64,000 bases of DNA. Origin: Bigelowiella natans CCMP2755. Lineage: Eukaryota; Cercozoa; Chlorarachniophyceae. The notes under the pieces were generated by a model, which made no database searches, was not told where the DNA came from, and worked only from the letters and a program-made list of their open reading frames with translations. Shown here in pieces: positions 1 through 10,639 of the stretch. Made by a program: the position numbers and the translations under genes. Location: assembly GCA_000320545.1 (NCBI GenBank), contig ADNK01000487.1, forward strand, positions 1 to 64,000, written 5' to 3'. Position 1 is the stretch's first letter. Every line of letters begins with the position of its first letter.

Positions 1-264
1 GGAAGAATTACCCCTATACAGTTGCCGCTTAAACATAACAGGAGTAACATTAATCAGCCAGAACTCATCACATACACGCTCGAAAGCCGGTTAACTCTCA
101 AAGGTATTATTAACAATGTAATGGACCTTCATCCAATATCATAAACTCCGTCGTAATCAGATGGTGTTATTGACCCCACCTTCGAGTAGTAGCAACAACC
201 CGATTTGAAATTTAGTCGCCCCCGTGCACGAAAGCTTTAGAACAGGCAAGTGGGATTAAGGGGG

Positions 265-575
265 GGATTGGTCACCTCCCACCCCTGAACCACATTCCTG
301 GTCACTGGTGGGGTGGACAGACTTGTCGCCCCAGCCACCGGTGACTCGGCAGCCAGATGAAGGATGCATGGATCTGCATTCAAGATTCAAAGTCACGTTC
401 GCCGATGTGATGCTGGGCGGGGGGTTTTTCGGTCACGAGGGTGGCTTTTCCCCTCATCCCTGTGCCACTTTCCTGTTCACCGGTGGGGCAGGCCACCGGC
501 GAATTGGCTGCCAAGTGAAGGATTTTCGGGTCTGCATCAAGATTCATCCCGGATGAATCCCGTCAGGATGAAGGT
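265..575. repeat. Degenerate tandem duplication, about 158 bp unit
   Basis: The segment starting with ccaccg at 335 recurs at 493, a shift of 158 bases. Both copies continue with similar text: a ctgcc/cagcc element, a gaaggat element, then tctgcat and caagattca. The upstream halves (gtcactggtggggtgg and gttcaccggtggggcagg) also match. The copies have diverged by substitutions and small indels, so this is an old duplication. Confidence 0.6.
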
Positions 576-603
576 GTCCTTCTCAAACTTTGTGCCCTCC
601 AGG

Positions 604-850
604 CAATGTCTCCATTGGGCCGGGGATGTTGTGGTTGGCGTGAAGCTGGTGCTTCCAATTGCAATGATTGGGGCTTTGTCTCCGCAAAAGCCGGGGATGC
701 ATCCGACAAAGCACCCGACTGTGGTCATTGCGAAGCTCGTTGTCCAAGTGGACTAGGAACGAAGAATGCATCCTCCTCCATCTTCATGCCTTCCAGTGAG
801 GGCAATGTCTCCGCAAAAGCCGGGGATGTTGTGGCAGGCATGAAGCAGAC
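604..850. repeat. Second degenerate repeat family, about 129-200 bp spacing
   Basis: The 18-mer ccgcaaaagccggggatg is found at 682-699 and again exactly at 811-828. A related version (gccggggatgttgtgg) starts near 617. The copies are embedded in similar gcaatg...ggggatg...gcatgaag contexts. This creates the overlapping open frames seen at 606-968 and on the opposite strand, which I do not take as genes. Confidence 0.55.
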
Positions 851-1309
851 CATGAAGGTGTGGTCCACGGGATTGTTCGCTTGGGGTTCGCAGGTGTGGT
901 GTTCTTGCTTGGTGATCTCCAAGCATGAGCAAACCATCACGACAGGATTTGGGGATGCGTGGTCCTGAAGTTGGCAAACATCAGGCACTGAAGACAATGA
1001 AACTAGGAACGGAGGAGTGGCTAGAATGCCATTCTTGATTCCTCATGGTTTCACCAGTTAGACCTCACTGAAGTCAGTGCGAGGCACTGCATTTCGCACA
1101 CTGCAAATGTCTTGTCACATTTTGGAAACGTGGTTCATCATCATTGTTCATTGTTCATTGTGCCGGCGGGTTGAGTTCACATGAATGAACTCGGAACTTC
1201 GGGCCCAGCGCGCACCCGAAGGCCGACACGCAAGAACAATCTCCGCAACCCGCAACCAGTGCTGAACAACAAGTGCTGCAAACGAGTGCATGCAGTGTGT
1301 TGTGCCACC

Positions 1310-1600
1310 ACCACCAGCTAGCTAGACCAGTCTGGCAGATGGTCTAGCAGTCGCCAGCTAGCAGCTGACTAGCTGACAATTGGCAGCTGATGAACACTCA
1401 TGCCGCCACGCTTGCAGCATGCACTGTGGAGCACCAGTGCAAGACAGAGCACACTGGCATGTCCACAGACGTTGGCGTCGTGTCAGGCACAGCATGTGCA
1501 GCGACGCACACAATCAGCACAAGTGCATGCAAGCATGCACAATGGACATGGTGAATCAGGTGCACGCATGCATCGCACATGACAGATTCCTTTTGCGTCA
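1310..1600. repeat. CTAG/GCATGC-rich island A
   Basis: The stretch is dense in agctagctag, gcatgc, tgcatg and cagctgac words, with no long period. It lies beyond the 3' end of the minus-strand NPF-rich gene. A 28-base element at 1133-1160, just outside it, occurs inverted at 23182-23209 beside island C. Confidence 0.6.
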
Positions 1601-1842
1601 AACGGAAGAAGGTCTTGTAGACGTGCATCATGTGACAGCAGATCCATTTTTTGCACACATCTGAACATCATTCGGTCACGTTCTCGTGTTTCGTACAAAT
1701 TGTTGCACAGAGAGTAAATCATGCCGAATCTTCTTGCACACCTCCATGCCGGACCAGGCATTCTAGCATTTGTCGTCAATGATCACGTCATGAGCATTTC
1801 GGAATGACGTGCTGAAAACAAAAACAAGGCAATCATTGGAGA

Positions 1843-2730
1843 TTATTCCACACGCAACACCTTGTAATCGCATGAGCACAAAGCTGCGACAAGTACCGAT
1901 GCAGAAGAATGCCTTGAACCTGCAGTGCGGTTTGTCAGAATTTTACTGGGCTCAAATTGCTGAGCCGTTTTCTGGTTGGATTTTTTTGCCATTGCTGTCC
2001 CATCTGTTCCTTTTCCCCCAGTAATAGCAGCGGTTTGGGTAGCAGTTGCGTTCCCGTCATGACCATCTGTAGTTTCACTCTCGAGGAGACCTCCTCTTTC
2101 CCTCACACTAGAAAAGTGAACATTTTCACCTCGGAGAATCTCTTTCTTCAGAGAGTCCCGAAAACCAGCGTGGCTACCGTTATCACTGGCACCCTTTTGC
2201 TGCGAATTCTCATACAGTTTGGTAGCTAAATTTTCCAACAGTCCTAAACCTAAAGAGATGCATGGTGACCAAAGCAGGATATGCAACTTCACGTAAAAGA
2301 GTGGGTTGGGATAACAAAAATTCTTTATTAAATTTCGTATTGTTGCTTTGTTGTCGTAGAACGTATCCATGTTCGCCGTGCTCGTAACCACCTTTTCGTG
2401 CCATATTCCAAGTCCACATCTAAAGTATAGTTAGGGTGGTGAGATGATTTTGTTGTGGGAAATTGGGGCTAGTTTGACGCACAAGGATAAAAAATTGGCC
2501 TCTTTCTTTTCCCCATATTTCAAGCTATACATGGCATGCATTCACGTGCGCGCGTGTACATACTGAAGTGGGTACAGCGATACGAATCAGCTCCAATACT
2601 AGGCTCCCAACCCAATGCTCTGAAATCTGCGTAGCGTACAGCTGTTATGGCGTGTCAATTGCTCCTCATCCTAACGCTATTGCACAACTTCTGCTAAAAA
2701 CTACTAATAGTAGTGATAGTCAGAATCACG

Positions 2731-2768
<38 letters not shown>

Positions 2769-3017
2769 AAAAAAAATAATAATGATAACAATAATACCCT
2801 TCTGTTGAACACTCTATGAAATGAGCCGGCCACTGCCTGAGCCACCCTTTCTCCTTGAGGTTCTTGGGAGCGGGGCAGTCCGAATCTTCACGGTGATGTT
2901 TTGTTTACAAACAAAAACAAACAAACAAACTGTGGGGCAAAAAATGATGCAGAGATGACACGCACTGAGTGGGAGATTATCATGTATATTAGCTCCACAC
3001 ATGCACGCATACGCACA

Positions 3018-3103
<86 letters not shown>

Positions 3104-3629
3104 CGCACGTACCTTCGTCCTGACGACAGAGTTCGTCCATCGGATGGTACCTCTTCTCGATCGAGAGGATGATAGTACCGACGCGGACCATTCTCCCCCT
3201 CCTCCTCCACCTCCTCCCCCTCCTCTTCATCACCATCATACTCAGGAAGAACGAGGAAATCTCGATCATTTCTGTCTCTTCCGGTGTTCATCCAGACCCC
3301 CCGGTTTTCCTGTGTTGTTGTAGTGTATATTGTGTATACAACTCTACGCAGCGATGCCGACTCGAGTCGGTTCGGTGCAAAAAGCAGTGACTTCACTCTC
3401 TTCTAAGACACATCATTCTCACTTCGTGTTGTCCGACTCATCTGAATGACATTGATACCACGGTGAAAATTATAATGCCCCCCTCCTCGTCCCCATCGCA
3501 AAACCTCCTTCTCCACCTCTTGGTGCTGTTGTTGTAGTAGTTGCTGCTGCTCCTGCTGCAGCTGCTGTGCATACTGTAACTGAGCGATGAGATGGTTGGA
3601 AACATTTGCTTCCAGAGCCTGAGCAGATA

Positions 3630-3691
<62 letters not shown>

Positions 3692-4085
3692 TTATGGCAA
3701 ACGAGCAAAAAGAAAATAGTAGATCAACGAACGGGAAGAATCACAAAAGTTGCTCTCTCTGCTGCATTCTTATTCAGCAGCCATCGTTCAGATTGGCACC
3801 TGTTTAGACTCGAGGGCTTTTGCATCTGCCGCGGCCTATCATCGAGTACGATAGGAAAATGGGGAGAAGGAGAAGGAGGAAGAGGGGGAGGAAAAGGAAC
3901 ATTTATGCTCATCACGCATGATTGTTATTTCCTGCAGTTTGTAGCTGTCGGCAAAGTATGCAATGAACAGCGCGTTATAATACTCGCAGCTACAGCGATT
4001 TAGTGATATACCTTGGCCTCTGCAAGTTGTTTCCTGTGTTCCAGCAGCGCCTCTGTTATTCGACTATGAACACACACACACATAC

Positions 4086-4138
<53 letters not shown>

Positions 4139-4510
4139 TTTCATTAATATATCTAAAACTTGTGAATATGTGCGTGTCGTGAAGCTCCCGTAAGCAGGTA
4201 ACTGATGACAGAGGACAACAGCCGAACACTCACCTTTTTGGATATTGATTATGTCGTTGTCTTCTTACAATCTACGCCTCCTTTTCCTCTCTTCCTCTCA
4301 CCTCTAACCCTATCAATATGATACCACCTGTTCGAATTCTCCACGGGTTTTTGTGTACTGCATTGGATGAAACAACAATTAACATAAATGTGTTGGCGAG
4401 AGTGCGCTCCGCCCCCCCCTCCTCCCCCCCAGTCTCTTCATGATAATATGTAATGATCGCAATCGCGATGATGATAATAATGATGATGATGATGATGATA
4501 ATAATAACGA

Positions 4511-4543
<33 letters not shown>

Positions 4544-4670
4544 CGACACCAACGAAGACCATTGTGTTCGTTCCCCATCAACTCTGGACATGTGTTGTTT
4601 TTGCCGGCGAAGAAGGATTCAGATTTACCTACACACGAGATGCACATAGAAAGAATTAATACTCTATGCA

Positions 4671-4714
<44 letters not shown>

Positions 4715-6439
4715 GAAAGATTTCATAGGACAGACACATTATTCAAATCTTTATTCACTCAGGATAAGAAGGAAAAGGGGAGACTGCTAGCGCTGATATC
4801 AACTTCAAAGCCAGCTCACGAGTGTTAAGGTGATTTGCATGTGGTCAGATTATGCACGAGTCGTCTAATAACCATCATCATCATTATCATCATTATTATC
4901 AGTGAGGATGAGCTGTGCGAGTGTACACAACAACTACTACTACTAATAATAATAATAGTAATAATAATACTGCTACTAGTGCTACCCCTCGCCACTTGGT
5001 GAAGAGATCTTTAGCCTGGTTGACACTGGGTGCACCCCCCCCCTCCTCTCCCTTCGCCTTTGATGCGGGCTGCTGCTGCTTTGCTGCTGTTGTTGTTGTT
5101 GCGACCACCGTCTCCACCGAGCCGGCAGGAGCTACCTCCACGAGAGCTGCCCCGGACTGCGAGGAGTGCGTAGAGATCCATCCGTTCTCACACCGAATTC
5201 TGGTCAAAAATTTGTTATCGCCTACTGCTGCTGCATTGGAAGGTGGGCCTTGGCTGCCACCGACGTCGCTGCTGCTGGTAGCACGAGGATTGGGTACACG
5301 GCTAACTTCCAGCACGCGCACGATGTTCCCAGCCCCCAACGCTATCGTTTTTCTGGAGTTGAGGTCCTTCAACTCACGAGCTTGGCATTTGGCGAGCACT
5401 TTGACTAGCATGCCGGGGTTGAACGACCCTCCTCCATTCGGTTGTGGCTTGCTTGTTGTCGTTGTTGGTGGTGGTGAGGACGAGGAGGGCAGCGATGAGG
5501 AAAATGATGGTGATGATAACGACGCAAACGGGTTGTTTGGGGTAGTAGTTAAGGAGGTTTTCCCGTCAGCAGCAGCAGCAGTATCCTGTGATGAAGCAGC
5601 ACCGGATGATGCTACTGGTAGTTGCACTGGTGCTGAACCCCCTGCTACTTTGGGCGCGAACGGGTTGAGAAATGTGGAGGAAGAAGGTGGTGCAGGTGGA
5701 GGAGGAGAATTCGGTGCTGAGAAGGGAGAGGCGGACGACGAGGGAAACCCCGAAGTGGTGCTGGTGCTGCTGCCTGGTGGCTCGTTGCTTGTCCCTTTTC
5801 CAGATGACGTCCCTCCAACTCCTACTCCCCCGAACACCTAACCACCATGTGTGTTGTGTAATCCGGACCAATATGATGATGCAAAAAGGTGGAAACAAAC
5901 GTGAAAATGCTAATAATACCTTCGATCCAGAGAATGGAGACGACACTGACGCAAAAGGGTTGCCTGACGTTTTGGGTAGACTATTGTTATCTGTGATGGT
6001 GGTGGTGGTGGTGGTGGTGCTGCTGCTGCTAGAAAAAGGATTGCTGCTGAATGGATTCGACGGAGCTTGTTGAGGGGACTGGAAAATTGAGGGGGCGGTT
6101 GGAGATGGTTGATGCTGTGGTGCTGAAGACGACGGTGTGGTGAATATTGACGAGGAGGCTTGCTGCTGCGTTGGAGGTGAGCCAAAAAGCGACGAAGGCG
6201 ACGGATTGTTTGACTGATGAGAGAACAATGACGATGAAGTCTGGAAGAGGCTGCTTCCCGAGCCTGAGCCAGTTCCATGCTGTTGTGGGGAGGGGGCGCC
6301 TCCAACCACAGGTGCTGATTGCCCAAAACTGTACCCACCTGTTTGTCGAAACCATCATTTTGATCATCCTCATTATCGTCGTCCTCACTCGCATCGACCC
6401 TCAGCACTATGCGAGCTGCTGCTGGTTGGCCGGACATAA

Positions 6440-6492
<53 letters not shown>

Positions 6493-7139
6493 ATTGTAAC
6501 CTGGATTGGAGCTCATGGACGATTGGGCGAACGGGTTTCCGAGGGAGGCAAACGGACTGGTAGTGGCGAAGGAAGGAGGGATGGTGAAAGTGTGATGATA
6601 TGATCTGATGGGATGACGACAGTGGTTAGATTGTCTTACTTCTGCGATGATGCTGAAAACGGGGATGACCCTCCTGGAGGAGCAGCAGCTGCCGTAGCGA
6701 ACGGATTGCCCCCACCGGGATTAGTGTTCCGCGAAAACAAGCTGAAAGACGTCGTGTTTGGTTGTTGAAGTCCGGTTTGTGAACTTGCAGCTGCCGCAAA
6801 AGGATTCGAAAACGAGGCTGGGGACGAGCTTGAAGATGCAAACGGGTTCCCGCCAGATGCGAAGCTGCTGAAGCCAGACTTCAGAGTCGTCGTTGGGTTA
6901 TTGGATGAGGAGGAGGAGCAACACATTGCGGCGATTAATACCCCAGCAGTAGCCATCATGCAAGTTGATGCGACCATCAGAACTGGAGAGCGGGTACGCA
7001 TTCCGCTTCTCCGTTTGTCAAACGGGAGATAAGGGTGATAGCCCAACTCCCATCGCCTAGAGCCGAGGCATCCAAATCGCCTCCGGTGTCGCACCAAAGC
7101 TCTAAGAGGCTTGGGATCCACGCCTTCTCTACTCCACAT
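1843..7139 (-). CDS. NPF-motif-rich protein with Gln-rich coiled coil (function unknown)
   Basis: The gene was assembled by eye from about 12 phase-consistent exons: 7139-6640, 6556-6501, 6338-5920, 5837-4986, 4357-4328 (30 nt), 4271-4234, 4063-4012, 3618-about 3515, 3309-3113, 2885-2798, 2626-2564 and 2419 onward. The first four exons hold ten NPF motifs (NPFAS, NPFAA, NPFSS and similar) and FG-like SLFG and YSFGQ in Ser/Thr/Pro-rich sequence. NPF peptides are known ligands of EH domains in endocytic adaptors. Near 5120-5430 there is a compact region with VLEV and an RIRCENGWIS motif, which may be a small beta-barrel. Later exons give a Gln-rich coiled coil (QLQQEQQQLLQQQ) and an acidic stretch (EEEGEEVEEEGE). 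I find no ENTH, ANTH or EH domain. The 3' end is uncertain: reading on stops at 2210, while a 43-nt intron (about 2294-2252) would lead to a stop at 1843. The ATG at 7139 is in phase, but a start further in is possible. Confidence 0.6.
3021..3099. repeat. Compound (TA)n-(GA)n microsatellite
   Basis: About 40 bases of TA run into about 30 bases of GA. The tract lies in an intron of the NPF-rich gene, starting 14 bases past the donor of the exon ending at 3113 on the minus strand. Confidence 0.95.
3634..3691. repeat. Compound (TA)n-(TG)n microsatellite
   Basis: A TA tract followed directly by TG. It lies within the intron just upstream (minus strand) of the Gln-rich exon at 3618. Confidence 0.95.
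4068..4139. repeat. Compound (CA)n-(TA)n-(TG)n microsatellite
   Basis: CA, TA and TG tracts fill most of the intron upstream (minus strand) of the exon 4063-4012. The CA tract runs almost to the acceptor. Confidence 0.95.
4467..4540. repeat. (ATG/ATA)n and (TGG)n trinucleotide tract
   Basis: ATG/ATA triplets grade into TGG triplets inside the 628-base intron 4358-4985 of the NPF-rich gene. I see no further exon in that intron. The Asp-rich and His-rich frames read here are by-products of the repeat. Confidence 0.85.
4672..4712. repeat. (TA)n microsatellite
   Basis: About 40 bases of uninterrupted TA in the same 628-base intron of the NPF-rich gene. Confidence 0.95.
6439..6487. repeat. (TA)n microsatellite
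   Basis: About 48 bases of TA, starting 14 bases inside the donor (GTTACAATAAC) of the 56-nt exon at 6556-6501 on the minus strand. Confidence 0.95.
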
Positions 7140-7939
7140 TCTTTATTTCCCGAAATTCCAGCTGATGTCTACCACACCATGCTTGCACAAGCGCAAGCGT
7201 TTGATGAAGGGCGCACTCGTGCTATGTATGGCGGCTAATTTCTGCTTGCTTCAAAAGACAATGTTTGTGTGAATTAGTCATATTTTTTGAGATATTTTAT
7301 CATTGTTTATCGTATCTTAGTTTGCTATTTTAGTATCTCAACGCCTTCACTCAGGTTTGTTACTCAGAGAATTATCCTCTAAATACACTGGAAATTACTA
7401 AAGAATCCCTTCCCAAATGTAACTAGGCTCCTTGCCGCATCTGCGACTTGGGGTCGGCTCCGTGAGAGAAATAATTGAAGGTTCCATCCAAGGCCCCCAT
7501 TTCTAATCATGCGACAGAAGTTTTTGCTTGTGTTCGTGAAATCAAAATGTTCTCGCCAATAGTATGTCGCAATGTAAAAAAGTATTCCAACGGAGAGAAA
7601 CCGAAGAAATAAAGTTCACAATGGTCTTTGTGTCGTTTATCTAAGATTTGCCTCCATTTCTATTCCCTGCGGCATTCACCTTCACCATCTTGCGGTGGCC
7701 GCGGAGTTCGAGCGATATCAATAATTTTACCATTTTCCTTCCCATTTATCATTGTCGTTATTACAGATTAGCTGTGATTTCTGTAGATATTGTTTGAATC
7801 TGCACACTTAAACCTTAATTGCAAACATAGCCGACATAATACACTCCTCGCGCGCCCCTTCAGATCCCTCGGTCCCCTCCTCTTTGGATTCTTCGATCAA
7901 AAGAAAGGCTTATCCTCAAAATTCAATAGTACGAAAAGA
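7140..7939. promoter_or_regulatory. Divergent intergenic region (NPF-rich gene / Rxt3-like gene)
   Basis: This is the presumed shared 5' region of the minus-strand NPF-rich gene and the plus-strand Rxt3-like gene. No core promoter element is obvious. It has no CTAG island. A short plus-strand frame ending at 7238, with the C terminus DEGRTRAMYGG, runs in from the left and overlaps the first NPF exon antisense; it may be chance. Confidence 0.4.
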
Positions 7940-9820
7940 ATGGAGCAGCACGGTGGTGGTGGATCTGGAGTGAACAGCTTGGCTCCATCTTCCGGCAATA
8001 CTGCAGAGAGCAGTACACCCGGCGAGCCGACGACGGACAAGGCCATGCCCCTTCCTGGATCAGATGGCAAAGAAAATGGTAATAATGGTGGTGGAACTGC
8101 TGTATTAGCTGATATCCGCGGTGGTGCTAAAATTGGAAATGGTGGCAATGTAGGTTCCGCTGGAAAATCAACAACAAGTGCTTCTCCGACCTCTGGTATG
8201 TCCGGTGGAATGTCCACGGGCAACGAGGCTGGTGCTGCATTTGCACCTACAGCAGCAACACCTGCGGATAATACTGGAGGATCAAACCTCATAGGTTCGA
8301 ATCCTTCCACTTCCGTCCCATCCGTCGCTGCTGCTGCCATCCCTTCCACAAGTGGTGGATCGAACAGCTTTCAGGGTCTGCCGACGACAGTTCCTCCCAA
8401 AAGTGGCGAGTCAGGAAGCACCGAGCCCCCTACTACCATGGAGGGTAAGTCAGAAGGGCAGTCCTGGCCCACGGCTTCCATCGCTTCAAAGGAAAAGTCC
8501 AGCGACAGTGGAGCTAAGCGTCCGAGAGAAAGTGGAAGCACTCCTCCAAGCCAAGATCCAAGGAACACCCTCGCAGGCTTGAAGTCCGGATCAGCAGAGG
8601 GAGGGGGAAGCAGCATGATGGCAGCAGAAGGCCGCCCCTCTGCCAAAAAAATTAAACTTGACAACGGATTGGCTGCACCTGGCGTTGAGTCGTCATCTGC
8701 CCTGGGCTCTGGAGATGTCATTGATGCGAAAGTCTTGCAACGCAATCCCAATCCTGGGCCACACGGGGTGAACCAACACACAGCTAGCCTGCATGTCGCT
8801 CACCCAGTCGGCCAGTCTAACGATAGAGAAATATAGAATTTACAATGAACCCATTGCCACCCATCTCTTTATATTATCTGTGCACGAAATGTCCTCGGTT
8901 TTGTGTGGTTCCACGCTCCTGCGACATTACTTTCATCTTTTGAATTTATTCTTTCTTTCTTTCAAAACTCAAGTATTTTCTAACCCCTCTTCCTCCTCCT
9001 ATGCTCAACCCTCAGAATGAGCCAGAAATACCCGTTGGAGCAGGCGCCATCAATCTTCTTTCCACAGGAGGGGGCTCCAAGGGTGTTGCTGCCACTGTCG
9101 TTTCGGATGCCACCGCTGGTGGGATTGTGTCACGGGGGAGAGGAGGAGGAGGACCATCACACAGTGATCAGTTTCGCACCTCCACTAGTCTTGCGAAAGG
9201 AGGAGACGCTGGAAATAAGTCTGCTGCACAGCTCCCAAGTGGCGGTCCTGCTGCTGGTTCAGCAGCGATGGCTGTTGACGACGACAACGACGACAAGAAC
9301 CATAATGACCAATATGCTGCGGCTTCCCAACAAAGCTCTGCCAGCTCCGGGAACGCGACCTCTGTTGATGGCGGTCTGAAAAACGGCAGCAGCGGCAGCA
9401 AAGCCAACAATGCCACTCGCAACAACCCAGAAACTCGGAACAGCGTGAACGTGTACAATAAAGGAGGAGGAGGAGCAGCAGCAGCACCAGGCGAAGGGCC
9501 TGGAGGAGCTGGGCGATGGCAACAGAGAGCGGCTGCTGGACCGGGGGGCAACGTCAACCGAAGCGGTAACGCTGGGCCTTCTTCTGCTGCCCCTGGCTCT
9601 GGGGGGGGCAGAGGTGTCGGTGGAAGGTCCTCATCTTCACCTTATGTTGAACCATCTGGCCATGGACGCAATCTGAGGTCATCTTCAGGAGGAGGCGGGC
9701 GCCAGCAGCAGAACAACACTGCAGCAGCGAACGCCTTGTACCAAAGAACAAGGGAAGCTGGGGGGAGGAGAGCTCTCATGTCAACAGAGCCTGTTTCCAC
9801 GGCCGCAGGGCCACAGACAA

Positions 9821-9851
<31 letters not shown>

Positions 9852-10600
9852 GCAGCAGCAGCGCCATTGGCCATCACAAATTGAATCCTCCTGAGTGTTA
9901 CCTTGACCTACCTTGATTCTGCTGCTGCCTTCAAAATCATACGATGGTTAAGTGGGATAATGGTAGCCACCACACACTAAATGCGCAACTTTTCGTCGTC
10001 GTCGTCGTCTTTGTCAGGTCACGTGTCATTCGAGAGCTGGATACAGACCCTCCCAGCGGGGCTCTCCTCTACGCTCCGGGAGGTTCCATTCCGAGTCTAT
10101 CTGTGTACCTGCATCGACTGCTGGAGGTTGCTCCTCCTCCTCCTCCTCCTCCTCCTCCTCCTTCTCCTTTCCCCCCCTTGTTATTATCTCCGTTCTTAAG
10201 TTGCTTTGTTTTCTGTCCCCAGATTCGAATCCCTGCTACCAACTTGACGAGAAATTCATACGAAATTGCAAAGCGAAGGCTGTGGGGAGAGTAAGTCGCC
10301 ATTTGGGTTACAGTCGTTCTTCTTCTCTTCGGCTAACTTTTTGTGGTGGTGGTGGTGGTGGCTTCATTAATTACATATCAGTGGAATCTACACGTCTGAC
10401 TCGGACATCGTGGCGATCCTCTTGCATACGGGCAAGTTTCCAGTGCGTCAAGCGAGCCCAAAGGGTAGAAACAATCGCTTTTAGATACTGACATTACTCG
10501 CCTTCCTCTCGCGTGCAACGAGTCTTTTATTGACCTCTACCTCGACAAGTGTCCGCCCGGCCCCCTCTCTCTATGTGTTAGAGTGTGCGTTTGTGTGAGT

Positions 10601-10639
<39 letters not shown>

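Larger units (their letters stand above)
1..1842. other. Left flank without a supported gene
   Basis: I find no reading frame here that looks like a conserved protein. The stretch holds degenerate tandem repeats (about 265-850) and a CTAG/GCATGC-rich island (about 1310-1600), each listed separately. Open frames of 60-130 codons occur on both strands, but they overlap one another and follow the repeats. The right edge is the 3' end of the minus-strand NPF-rich gene. Confidence 0.5.

Noticed and set aside
308-997. Overlapping frames of 60-130 codons on both strands in the left flank
   Set aside because: They follow the degenerate tandem repeats and none resembles a known protein.
2814-3708. 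Frames encoding long Ser-Leu, Tyr-Ile or Thr-His runs
   Set aside because: They are translations of (GA)n, (TA)n and (CA)n microsatellites in introns; the same holds at 17081-17614, 21660-21938 and 28644-28932.
4899-5841. Long plus-strand frame (308 codons) opposite the NPF-rich exon
   Set aside because: It is the antisense of a simple-composition exon; the minus-strand frame has matching splice sites and NPF motifs, the plus one has neither.
7035-7238. Plus-strand frame ending DEGRTRAMYGG as a gene
   Set aside because: It overlaps the first NPF exon on the other strand and no upstream exon or family could be found; left unassigned.
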